Made by a program: the position numbers and the translations under genes
Part shown: positions 16,135 to 24,684 of the stretch, piece by piece
Position numbering within the stretch: the stretch's first letter is position 1
Layout: the number at the start of each line of letters is the position of its first letter
From: CAZICM01 sp964537685
Lineage (GTDB): Bacteria > Myxococcota_A > Polyangia > Polyangiales > Polyangiaceae
Direction: 5' to 3'
Assembly (NCBI GenBank): GCA_964537685.1
Contig: CAZICM010000036.1
Coordinates: 30,676-94,675, forward strand
DNA: 64,000 bases
Notes under the pieces: model-generated
The model's database searches: none
Seen by the model: only the letters and a program-made list of their open reading frames with translations
What the model was told of the DNA's origin: nothing

Positions 16135-17595
16135 CTATCGATTCATCAACGCGGTCTCGCGCAGATCTTCCAAGCCCGCCATGACCCGCTCTCGATGCAC
16201 CCGGAACGAAAGAATACAAACGCGCAGTGTAATGGCGTCTCCATCCTCGACAGGCAGCGCCGTTTTGGAAAGAAATACCCGCCCTCTACGATTGACGGCC
16301 TCAAGCCAAGCGAGGTTTCGCGCGTTCCAATGCGAAAGCGGCTCGCCGTCGCGCCTCGATAGGCGAAATGGCACGATGGATAATTGGGGAGCATCGACAA
16401 TTTCCACGTCCAGCCCCGCTTGAACCGCCGACGCCATTTCCTCATAAAAGGTGCGCGCAAGCTGTATCTTTTCTGAAAGAGCCCGGCGAAATGCACCCGC
16501 TCCATGAAGCATTAAGGCCATCCACAAGCGCAGTCCCCGAAAAGGCCGCGTCAATTCCAGTCCCAAATGCGCGGGGCTTGGGGCTTCACCCGCTCCCGCT
16601 TCAACAAGATATTCGGCATCGTAGCGATGCGCCGCGCGCAGGGCTTCGCCGTTCCGGACCAAGAGACAACCCATGCCAAAGGGAAGAAATAAGCCTTTGT
16701 GGGCATCCATCGCAATCGAATCCGCGTCTTCTATGCCTTGAAGCGCTTCCCGGCCTTCGGGGCATAATACAAAAGCTCCGCCATAGGCCGCATCGACGTG
16801 ATGCCAAAGATGTTCGCGCCGCGCAACGGCCGCAATGTCCTGCAATGGATCGACCGCGCCCGTGTTGGTGGTGCCCGCCGTCGATACAACCAGGAAAGGG
16901 GATGCCCCTGCTTCGCGATCGGCGTGAATTTGCTGGGCAAGATCGTTTGGACACATGCGATAGCGCCGATCGATGGCCACGCTTCGAATATTGTGCGCGG
17001 GAATTCCAACCACCCTAAGGGCTTTGGCAAGACTGTAATGGCTTTGCGATGATACATAGGCCAATGCTCGGCGAAAGTCGCCTGAATCTCCAAAATGGGC
17101 ATGCCGCGCCGTCAATACGGCCGATGTGTTGGCCAATGAAGCCCCCGATGTAAAGGTACCCAGCGCGTTATCCCCCCAGCCATATTCCGAGATCAGCCAG
17201 CGGAGCATATCCCACTCTAAACGGCATAATGCAGGCGATTCGACGGCCAATGCGGTAAAGCGATTGAGGGAGGCTTGGACATAATCCCCCAAGGCACCGG
17301 CATATATTCCTCCGCCGGGTACAAAGGCGAGATAGCCTGGGCCGGGTGTAACAAAGGAGGCATCAAACGCGCGGGCTAGTCGGTCTATTAGGGATTCAAT
17401 TCCCCCATCCACAGGTTCTTCGCCCACGGGCAGGCTAACGTGATCGGCAATCTCGAGGCCCTGGGCAAAGGTTTCGCTAAAGGCGGGACGAGAATGCAGG
17501 TCATCGAGATGAGTCTGCACAAAATCGTCGAGAATGCGAAGCCAGCGTTCGCGGGTTTCCCGATTGGGTTCAAGGTTTTTTTCGTGGGTTTTCAT
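16135..17595 (-). CDS. PLP-dependent amino acid decarboxylase (group II)
   Basis: The 486-residue protein belongs to the aromatic-L-amino-acid/glutamate decarboxylase family. It has the substrate-side PGPGYLAFVPGGGIYAG block near residue 95, the GTFTSGASLANTSAV segment, LWHHVDAAYGGAF, where His stacks on PLP and Asp holds the pyridine nitrogen, and SIAMDAHKGLFLPFGMGC with the Schiff-base lysine. It would remove the carboxyl group from an aromatic amino acid or a relative; the exact substrate cannot be read. It sits between a secreted M20 peptidase gene (28 bases upstream) and a crotonase gene, consistent with an amino-acid-use unit. Confidence 0.9.
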   Translation of the reverse strand: MKTHEKNLEPNRETRERWLRILDDFVQTHLDDLHSRPAFSETFAQGLEIADHVSLPVGEEPVDGGIESLIDRLARAFDASFVTPGPGYLAFVPGGGIYAGALGDYVQASLNRFTALAVESPALCRLEWDMLRWLISEYGWGDNALGTFTSGASLANTSAVLTARHAHFGDSGDFRRALAYVSSQSHYSLAKALRVVGIPAHNIRSVAIDRRYRMCPNDLAQQIHADREAGASPFLVVSTAGTTNTGAVDPLQDIAAVARREHLWHHVDAAYGGAFVLCPEGREALQGIEDADSIAMDAHKGLFLPFGMGCLLVRNGEALRAAHRYDAEYLVEAGAGEAPSPAHLGLELTRPFRGLRLWMALMLHGAGAFRRALSEKIQLARTFYEEMASAVQAGLDVEIVDAPQLSIVPFRLSRRDGEPLSHWNARNLAWLEAVNRRGRVFLSKTALPVEDGDAITLRVCILSFRVHRERVMAGLEDLRETALMNR

Positions 17596-17623
17596 GGGTG
17601 TAGTCTTTCCAGAGTCCGGCTTC

Positions 17624-19033
17624 TCAGGGTCCCGGCCTCGTCAGCCTATACACCAAGAGGGCGGCGCGCTTGGTCACTTGGGGCAGCGAACTGAGATCTA
17701 TACTTTCTCCCGGCGCATGGGCTCCATCGCCGGAAGGCCCAAGACCGGCGAGGCAGGCCACATAGGGAGCCACAAAGGAAATATCCGCCGCGCCCCGTTT
17801 CCCTGGGTCAATGACATCCACGGGTCCAAAACCGAGATCGCGGCTCACGCCTTGAATGACGCCCAACAGCGCCATATTGCCTTCCGTGGGTGGCATAGGG
17901 GGATAGCCATTCTCGAATTGGATTTGAGCCGAGCTTTGGGGCAAGCTTTGGCCAACGATCAGGCGCATTCTGTCTTGGGTGCCGGCGAGCTGCTCCAGCG
18001 TAAGGGTGCGCAAATCCCCGATCACCATGGCGGTTTGAGGAATAATATTGGGTTTTCCCGATGCATGTCCCCCGCCGGGCTTGGCCTCGGCCATGCTCCC
18101 TCCCACAATAAGGCCCGCATTGAAGGTTAGATTCGGTTCGCCCCGAAGCTCTTCATAAAAGCGATGTAGAATTCTCGATGCCTCGTAAATGGCTCCGGCG
18201 CCCGCGTCTTTGGAAAAAACAACCGATGAATGGCCGGGTTTGGCCTGTACACGCAGGGTCCAAGAAGTGCTACCTCGCCGGGCCACGGTGACGCTATTGG
18301 GGCCTCCAATCCCTTGTTCAAATTCAAACGCGGCATCGCTTCGTTTGGCCACATCGACAAGATCCTTGCGCGCGAGTTCGATAGGATCGCCCGCGCTTTC
18401 TTCATCCCCCGTGAAGGCCACGACAATTTGCGTTCCATCGAGCGCACCGGCAGCGCTTAAAGCTTTTAGGGCATAGAGAATGGCGATATTTCCGCCCTTC
18501 ATATCGACGGCGCCGGGTCCCCGCGCGAGGGTGGGGGATATGCGCTCAAAGCGTTGAAAGGGACTATCTTTTTCGAACACAGTATCCAGATGACCGATCA
18601 ACAGAACCCGTTTTCCGGCGCTGCCTTTTCGTTCGGCGAACAGATGGCCGGATCGATGCGCGGCATCCATGGGAATCCAGCGGGTGTCAAAGCCGAGCTT
18701 CTGAAATTCCGCGGCGAACAGGTCGCCGACCTTGCGCACGCCTTCAAAGTTCAGCGTTCCGCTATTGATATTCACGGCCTGTTCGAGGAGGGCCAGGGCA
18801 TCTTCGCGGTGTTCATCGATATAGGCGGCGATATTGGTTTCGGTGGGGCTAAGGGGTTTTGCGGTATCGGCGGGGGGAGGGTGTTGAGGAAGGGCCGAGG
18901 GCGAGGTCGAGAGTGAGGCTTTGGGCTGGGGCGCGGGCGAACACGCGGCCGAGATGGCGGCGGCGAGGGCAAACAACAGCGGCCTGAATCGAACAGAAGA
19001 GCGAAAGCGCAACGCGGTGGAGGGCTTTGTCAT
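17624..19033 (-). CDS. M20 family metallopeptidase, exported lipoprotein
   Basis: The 469-residue protein has a lipoprotein signal (LLFALAAAISAACSPA) and a spacer to about residue 60. The M20 di-zinc core follows: VLLIGHLDTVFEK (His and Asp ligands), ARGPGAVDMKGGNIAILYAL (bridging Asp) and VAFTGDEESAGDP (catalytic and ligand Glu pair). The order matches glutamate carboxypeptidase/ArgE-like enzymes that trim C-terminal residues or deacylate amino acids. Export suggests it releases amino acids from peptides outside the cytoplasm. It is first in a minus-strand group with the decarboxylase and crotonase genes, and diverges from the CHAT-kinase gene. Confidence 0.9.
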   Translation of the reverse strand: MTKPSTALRFRSSVRFRPLLFALAAAISAACSPAPQPKASLSTSPSALPQHPPPADTAKPLSPTETNIAAYIDEHREDALALLEQAVNINSGTLNFEGVRKVGDLFAAEFQKLGFDTRWIPMDAAHRSGHLFAERKGSAGKRVLLIGHLDTVFEKDSPFQRFERISPTLARGPGAVDMKGGNIAILYALKALSAAGALDGTQIVVAFTGDEESAGDPIELARKDLVDVAKRSDAAFEFEQGIGGPNSVTVARRGSTSWTLRVQAKPGHSSVVFSKDAGAGAIYEASRILHRFYEELRGEPNLTFNAGLIVGGSMAEAKPGGGHASGKPNIIPQTAMVIGDLRTLTLEQLAGTQDRMRLIVGQSLPQSSAQIQFENGYPPMPPTEGNMALLGVIQGVSRDLGFGPVDVIDPGKRGAADISFVAPYVACLAGLGPSGDGAHAPGESIDLSSLPQVTKRAALLVYRLTRPGP

Positions 19034-19221
19034 GATGGACGCACGCTAGCCGAAGTGGAGGGCGGATGGGGAGAGTTTTTCTGATGCGAAACGAAAATAA
19101 AGACCTTGAGACAAAATTCAGGGCTATTCCCTCTTGATAAACTCAATGCGAGGCTTGAACGATGGAACGAGATTGTTTTTCTTTTGTACAAAGCTTAAAA
19201 ACCGGATATAAGCGGGGAGCT

Positions 19222-21396
19222 ATGAAGATCCTGCTGGTGGCGGCCAATCCTAAAGACACCGTTCGGCTTGAAGTGGACAAGGAATGGCGAGCCATCGCCG
19301 AAAAGCTAAAGACACTGCACCATAAGGCAAAGATTCAGACCGTATTCTGCCCTGCGGCCCGGCCCAATGATGTAAGGGCGGCTCTGTACGAGCATCGGCC
19401 TGAAGTCGTACATTTTAGCGGACATGGTAACGATCCCGATGGAATTCTCATGGAAGGCGAAGACGGCAAGATCAAGGCGGTGAGCGCGGAAGCCTTGGGA
19501 GAGCTCTTTGTCCTCTTTAAAGACACGGTGAGGCTGGTCGTCTTGAATGCCTGCTATTCGGAATCCCAAGCCAAGGCGATTTCGGAGCATATTGACTGTG
19601 TAATTGGAATGCGCGATGCCGTTGCGGACTTGGCCGCGATTGAGTTTTCCGTGGCGTTCTATGAAGCCCTGGGGAACGAACGCTCGGTATTGGATGCCTT
19701 TCGGGCTGGATACAATGCTCCTGGCCTAAACGATATCCCGGGAGAATACAAACCTGCACTCTTGGAGCGGCAGACTGGAATGGCCCAAGAGATCTTGCTG
19801 AGGTCCACGCCCTTGGCGCCGAAAACACCTCCACCAAACCCCACGGAGATCGTCGAGAAGCTTGAAACCTGCTTAAAAGTGTGGGAAAGAAAGAACAAGC
19901 TTGAACCCGGGCGGCGCAAAGAATTGGAAAAAGAAATCGATGGCTATGTGCTGGAACTCAAGAAAAAGCCCATGCCTGAGCGGGGACAAAGCATCGCGGG
20001 AACGGAATTGATTCGAGAGATTGAAGGTGGCAACTTTGCGATGGTATGGCAATCGAGGGATTTAAAGACGGGGGAGAGCCGGGCCACCAAGATTTTTCAT
20101 CGGGACAAGCTGACCCAGGGCAGGATGCTCTATCGATTTAGGCGAAGCATCACGGCCATGGAGCGGCTGAGGGAGCACCGGGACGCGCCTCGAAGCATCG
20201 TTCGAATTCGAAGCGTGGAGGAGGACCGGCTAGCCTTTGCCATGGACTACCTGCCGGGTGGGAACTTGGTGGATGTGGAGGATAGAGGCTGGAAGCTTGA
20301 GAAGAAGATTCAAGTGATGTGCGAGATTGGCGAAGCGGTAGCGTTTGCACATCGGATGGGCGTCATTCACCGGGATATCAAGCCTGGGAACGTGGTCTTG
20401 GATAGCCAAGGGCATCCTGTGCTTACGGATTTTGACATCGCGGATATTTTGTTTTTAACGCGGCTGTCGGTGCCGAGCGGAGGACTGGGGACGCAAATAT
20501 TTGCGGCTCCCGAGCAATTGGTGGAAGCGGACACGGCGACGGAGCGGGCGGACATCTATAGTTTGGGGCGGCTTTTGTATTATTTGCTGCTGGAGCGTCC
20601 ACCTGGGCTCCAAGTGGAGGACGATCCGGCGTTGGAAAATCTGGGAGGATATCCGGCGGCGCTTGTGGCAATTGTGCGAAAAGCGACGCAATACAAGCCG
20701 GAGCGGCGATATGCCAACGTAGAGGAAATGATGGGGGAACTGCGGCGATATGAAAGCCGGGGGGCTCGAATCCGGGCGAAGGTGGGGCTGGGCTATCGCT
20801 GGGCGAAGCGGTACTGGCCCATGTTGGTGATTTTGGTCATGGTGGTCATCGGGTTGGGAGCATCGGCCATTTACTTTAGGCGGCAGGCGGAACTGGAACG
20901 GATCACGGCGGAGCAGGCGAAGAAGAGCGAGGAAGAGAGCAGGGCGAGAGAGGCGCTTGCGCTGGAGCTGGCGGGGCTTGGGGAGGGGATCAAGAAGGCG
21001 ATGGAGGAGCTGGGGAGTGTGCAGGCAGAGATTGGACGATTGGAAGGATTATTGGATGGAGTTGAGAAGCGATTAGGCACTGGGAAGCTGGGGGAAAAAG
21101 AGCGGGAGGGATTGGAAGCGGAGAAGAAAGGACTGGAATTGAAGCTCAGCGAGAAGCGGAAGCGATGGGAGGAGATTCAGAACGAGCTTAAGGAGAAGGA
21201 GAAGCAGCGGGCGGCGCTTGCGGAGAAGGTGGGGAAGAGGCCGTTGGGGATGGCGTTGGGTTCGGCGGCTCCGGGTTCGGCGGCTCCGGGTTCGGCGGCT
21301 CCGGGTTCGGCGGCAACAGCGCCGCCTTTAATTCCGGAGCCAAAGGCCACTGGCAGTAGTCGGCCTGTGGATGATCGGGGAGGGGGTTTTTTATAG
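19222..21396 (+). CDS. CHAT (caspase-like) peptidase fused to a transmembrane Ser/Thr kinase
   Basis: The 724-residue protein starts at 19222 after GGGGAG. Residues 1 to about 175 form a CHAT domain with the His68 site (VVHFSGHGND) and the Cys111 site (RLVVLNACYSES), the caspase-type dyad. A protein kinase domain spans about 258-515: Lys290 in RATKIF, the HRD of GVIHRDIKPGN at 383-385 and DFD in place of DFG at 403-405; the glycine loop is also degenerate (EGGNFAMVW). One transmembrane helix lies at about 532-552, then a long coiled coil to about 680, then AAPGS repeats. The last 209 bases overlap the convergent TPR lipoprotein gene. The fusion suggests proteolysis controlled by or controlling phosphorylation. 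Confidence 0.85.
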   Translation: MKILLVAANPKDTVRLEVDKEWRAIAEKLKTLHHKAKIQTVFCPAARPNDVRAALYEHRPEVVHFSGHGNDPDGILMEGEDGKIKAVSAEALGELFVLFKDTVRLVVLNACYSESQAKAISEHIDCVIGMRDAVADLAAIEFSVAFYEALGNERSVLDAFRAGYNAPGLNDIPGEYKPALLERQTGMAQEILLRSTPLAPKTPPPNPTEIVEKLETCLKVWERKNKLEPGRRKELEKEIDGYVLELKKKPMPERGQSIAGTELIREIEGGNFAMVWQSRDLKTGESRATKIFHRDKLTQGRMLYRFRRSITAMERLREHRDAPRSIVRIRSVEEDRLAFAMDYLPGGNLVDVEDRGWKLEKKIQVMCEIGEAVAFAHRMGVIHRDIKPGNVVLDSQGHPVLTDFDIADILFLTRLSVPSGGLGTQIFAAPEQLVEADTATERADIYSLGRLLYYLLLERPPGLQVEDDPALENLGGYPAALVAIVRKATQYKPERRYANVEEMMGELRRYESRGARIRAKVGLGYRWAKRYWPMLVILVMVVIGLGASAIYFRRQAELERITAEQAKKSEEESRAREALALELAGLGEGIKKAMEELGSVQAEIGRLEGLLDGVEKRLGTGKLGEKEREGLEAEKKGLELKLSEKRKRWEEIQNELKEKEKQRAALAEKVGKRPLGMALGSAAPGSAAPGSAAPGSAATAPPLIPEPKATGSSRPVDDRGGGFL

Positions 21397-23848
21397 GCGG
21401 CGGAGCGGGGGTTTCGCCGAGAAGCGTGTTGATTTCGGCGATTAGTGGGGGGCTGTTGAGCTGTTGATAGATGGCTTTGACCTTTAGGCGGTAGTTGCGG
21501 GCTTGGTCGGGCTGACTTGCGCTTTCCTCGACGGTGGCCAGGGCGCGGAGCACGTCGGCTTGCCGTTCGAGAAAGCCGATGGAATTGGCCATTTTAAGCG
21601 TTTCCAGGAGACGGGAGCGGGCGGCGCTGGGGTTATTGGCATAGAGGGCGTCGAGGAGGGCGAGTTCCGTATTGGCGGAGATTTGGCCTTCGACGTAGCG
21701 GATGCGCTGGGCGAGTTCGAGGGAGCCCATGAAATGGTTTCTTGCGGTTTCCAGCGAAGCGGAAGGGTGTTTTTGTTTCAGGGCGATGACGTCGATTTTG
21801 CCCAGGATATACTTGGCTTCGATTTGTTGCTTGAGGCTACGCCATTCTTGGCTCTTTTCGAGGGATTCGTTGGACAATTCCCGGGCCTTGTCCAAATCGG
21901 GAGGCGTTTGGAGGGCGGAGATCCAGGCGAGGCCGCGCAGGGAATCGATTGTGGCTTCCCCATAGCGGTTGGCATCGAGAACTGTTTGATATAGATCTCG
22001 CGCCTGTTGAATTCGTCCTTGTTTAAGCAGCCATTTGGCAAATTGGGCTTGAAGCGATCGAGCTTCGGATGTGTCAATATCGTTCTGAATGATCGCCTTG
22101 TGAAACAGGATACAGGCTTCCTGTTGTTGACCCCTTCGCTGGTAGAGCTCAAACAGGGGACTTACAATCACCAATTTGACCCAAGGAATGTCGTTCGCAT
22201 CGAGGGACGCCTCAATTTCTTTTAAAAACGCGCTGTTCTCTTGGTTAAGCCCTTGGAGTAGATCGAGATGGCCGAGTTCAACCAGCGCGTCCCACCGCTC
22301 CCCTTCATTATCAAGAGATTGACTTTTGCGAAATGCCTTGGAATACTCCTCCTTGGCTTTCTCCATCTCGCCCATTCCCTCAAAGATCTTGGCACGGTTA
22401 TTCAAAGCGCGCGGGTGGTGGTGATCGCCCTGAAAGTAGGGAGACTCAAGGAGTTGCCCATATCGTTGAAGAGCCTCCTCTAAGCGGCCATCGTTGTAAG
22501 CGTTGCTCGCGTCTTGTTGATAGGCTCGTGCGATAGGTGCAGCATTGAAACCCAATATCTCTTCCAGAGAACGAGGCTTTTCTGAATCCATCGAATAGAA
22601 AGATGCTTTAAGCTGCTCACGCCCTGCAGCAAACTGATTCTCCCCAAATAAGGCCAAAATGCGAAGCTTGAATGCCCGTTTATGCTGCTCTCCCTCAAAC
22701 AGGCGACGCTCAATGACCCTATCCAGATAGGGTAAGGCAGATCCATAAAACCCAGCACCACTAAGGATCGGGCCAAGAATGGCTGCCGTCCATCCTTCGA
22801 TATCGAGCTTTGTCGCCTCTTCCAAGCGAATTGCTTCAGACCTTCTTATGCACCATCCACTGATGAACTGGGGACGAACACAGTCCGGCCGATCACATAC
22901 TACCTTCCAGCCAATCGTGCAGGCGGTATGATCTTCCCCAATGGAGACCCCGTCTGCAGACACGACCCGAATGAATGGAATATAGGCTGTTTCGGCCCTG
23001 AGGTGATCAGTCAATTCTCGGGCGATCGAAGCACGTTCCCACATTTTTGCGCCGCTGGACGGCATTGCTTTGCCGATCGAAGCTGGTTGCGGTGGGCTAT
23101 TTAGCACAATGATAGTCCTAGGCTCAGCAGCTAGGCTCTGCTCATGTGCACGTATCCAGTCCTGCTTGTCTGGTATGTTGAGCTGTGCGATTCTCTGAAT
23201 GTTGGGTCGGGATTTATCGCTTGTGCGAATCAACGCGAATGATGGTAACATCTTCGAAGCTGTACCCAAAGACCCAGGCTCGAAGTATTGCACAACTTTC
23301 TGCTGCAACATGGTCAGGTCTGAGCCGTACAACAAGGGACGCTCATGCAAAGGTAGCCATAGCTCATAGGTAGGTTCTTGGAGATCCCACAATGGAATGT
23401 TCGGACCATCAGGCCACTGGCTGAATTGGACGCCAGACTCAACAAGAAAAAAAAAGCTGCGAGCATCAAGATGGTACCAGTTAGAATTGGCAGTCTCAAA
23501 CCGTTCGACAAGCACTCCCTCAAGCGAAGTGGAAGAGTCCTGAACCACCACATTCACCCTCGCGGTATCCACCCCCACTTCCTGCACTGCCCCAAAGCCT
23601 CCGGTACGACTTTCGCCAGGGTCAAACCTCACCCAATCCCCCACCTTCCACCCATGCCCCGGAGGCAATCCCACCACATACATCCCCAATTGCCGCTCAG
23701 GCTGGCAAAACCTAGGCTTCCCCGGCTCCACCCGGCACTCCACGGGCGCTTGTAGAGGCACCTTCGCCCCCGGCACATGCGCCCCCGGCACCCCGCACCC
23801 CAACCCCAGCAACCCCAGCAACCCCACCCATGCCCGCCAGCGTTTCAT
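21188..23848 (-). CDS. TPR-repeat lipoprotein
   Basis: The protein from the ATG at 23848 has about 886 residues, with GGAGG 6 bases upstream. It starts MKRWRAWVGLLGLLGLGCGVPG, a lipoprotein signal with the lipobox LGLGC. An N-terminal region of about 400 residues has scattered cysteines (CTIGWKVVCDRPDCVRPQ). TPR-like helices follow from about residue 440 to 820 (RALNNRAKIFEGMGEMEKAK, QILEQGRI-like QARDLYQTVLDANRYG, ALLDALYANNPSAARSRL). The C-terminus is Pro/Asn/Glu-rich, encoded by the antisense of the 15-bp repeat in the neighbouring kinase gene. TPRs bind proteins, so it may be a partner of the convergent CHAT-kinase, but co-expression is not shown by the layout. Confidence 0.8.
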   Translation of the reverse strand: MKRWRAWVGLLGLLGLGCGVPGAHVPGAKVPLQAPVECRVEPGKPRFCQPERQLGMYVVGLPPGHGWKVGDWVRFDPGESRTGGFGAVQEVGVDTARVNVVVQDSSTSLEGVLVERFETANSNWYHLDARSFFFLVESGVQFSQWPDGPNIPLWDLQEPTYELWLPLHERPLLYGSDLTMLQQKVVQYFEPGSLGTASKMLPSFALIRTSDKSRPNIQRIAQLNIPDKQDWIRAHEQSLAAEPRTIIVLNSPPQPASIGKAMPSSGAKMWERASIARELTDHLRAETAYIPFIRVVSADGVSIGEDHTACTIGWKVVCDRPDCVRPQFISGWCIRRSEAIRLEEATKLDIEGWTAAILGPILSGAGFYGSALPYLDRVIERRLFEGEQHKRAFKLRILALFGENQFAAGREQLKASFYSMDSEKPRSLEEILGFNAAPIARAYQQDASNAYNDGRLEEALQRYGQLLESPYFQGDHHHPRALNNRAKIFEGMGEMEKAKEEYSKAFRKSQSLDNEGERWDALVELGHLDLLQGLNQENSAFLKEIEASLDANDIPWVKLVIVSPLFELYQRRGQQQEACILFHKAIIQNDIDTSEARSLQAQFAKWLLKQGRIQQARDLYQTVLDANRYGEATIDSLRGLAWISALQTPPDLDKARELSNESLEKSQEWRSLKQQIEAKYILGKIDVIALKQKHPSASLETARNHFMGSLELAQRIRYVEGQISANTELALLDALYANNPSAARSRLLETLKMANSIGFLERQADVLRALATVEESASQPDQARNYRLKVKAIYQQLNSPPLIAEINTLLGETPAPPPIKNPLPDHPQADYCQWPLAPELKAALLPPNPEPPNPEPPNPEPPNPTPSPTASSPPSPQAPPAASPSP
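21259..21315 (+). repeat. 15-bp tandem repeat in the overlap of two convergent genes
   Basis: The unit GGTTCGGCGGCTCCG occurs about 3.8 times. It encodes GSAAP in the kinase tail on the plus strand and PNPEP in the TPR lipoprotein tail on the minus strand. Confidence 0.9.
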
Positions 23849-24052
23849 CGCCTCCCTCCTTCTCATCCCAAGCACCGTTGAGGCGTCCAACGCCATATAG
23901 CCCTATCAACAAATATAGGCAATAGGGTTTTTTTGCTTGGAGACCTGAGTGCCAAACAACGCCCGGGTGTTTATTCGGATAATAGATCAGATGCGCAAAA
24001 AAATCTTGCGCTCGCATCTAGATCGGCGTACGAAAGACGCCCGTGGCGCATC

Positions 24053-24529
24053 ATGAGCAACTATCCCATCACCCCCGCTGTTCGCGTCCTCCGGGAGCAT
24101 AAGGTTCCCTTCTCCGTTCATATCTACGCCTATGAAGAGCGGGGAGGCACCGCGCTCTCCTCCGAAAAATTGGGCGCCGATGAGCATTCCATTATCAAAA
24201 CCTTGGTGATGGAAGATGAACATAAATCCCCGCTGATTGTTTTGATGCACGGCGATAAACAGGTATCTCTAAAGCTATTGGCCAAGGCCCTGAATTGTAA
24301 AATGATTTCGCCTTGTTCCCCAGAATCCGCCAATAAACATTCAGGCTATTTGGTCGGCGGAACTTCCCCCTTCGGGACCAAAAAAGCTATGCCCGTCTTT
24401 ATGGAAAAAACCATTCTCGATTTGCCCAAGGTCTTGATCAACGGCGGCAAACGAGGCTTCTTGGTCGGAATGAATCCAATCGATATTCAGCGCATTTGCA
24501 AGGCCGTACTCGTCGAAGTGGGTATCTAG
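24053..24529 (+). CDS. ybaK: YbaK/EbsC-type Cys-tRNA(Pro) deacylase
   Basis: The 158-residue product starts MSNYPITPAVRVLREHKVPF and follows the YbaK pattern with VKTL-like SIIKTLVMED, VLMHGDKQVSLKLLAKAL, GYLVGGTSPFGTKKAMPVF and GKRGFLVGMNP. The family hydrolyses Cys-tRNA(Pro) made by mistake by prolyl-tRNA synthetase, and it acts in the cytoplasm. The length is standard. The frame is open upstream to 23933, but the domain begins at the ATG at 24053. It diverges from the TPR lipoprotein gene. Confidence 0.93.
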   Translation: MSNYPITPAVRVLREHKVPFSVHIYAYEERGGTALSSEKLGADEHSIIKTLVMEDEHKSPLIVLMHGDKQVSLKLLAKALNCKMISPCSPESANKHSGYLVGGTSPFGTKKAMPVFMEKTILDLPKVLINGGKRGFLVGMNPIDIQRICKAVLVEVGI

Positions 24530-24684
24530 GCGACCTTGTGCGCTGCCAGCGGTCTGCCCCAAACTGGAGCGCAGCGGTTCTATAGGACCTTTCTCATCGA
24601 GCTCCATCCCGCGCATCAATTGCAACATTTTTCTTGTTCACTTCCATTTATCGAGATGATAGAAGCGAACAAGAGAGACGCAAA

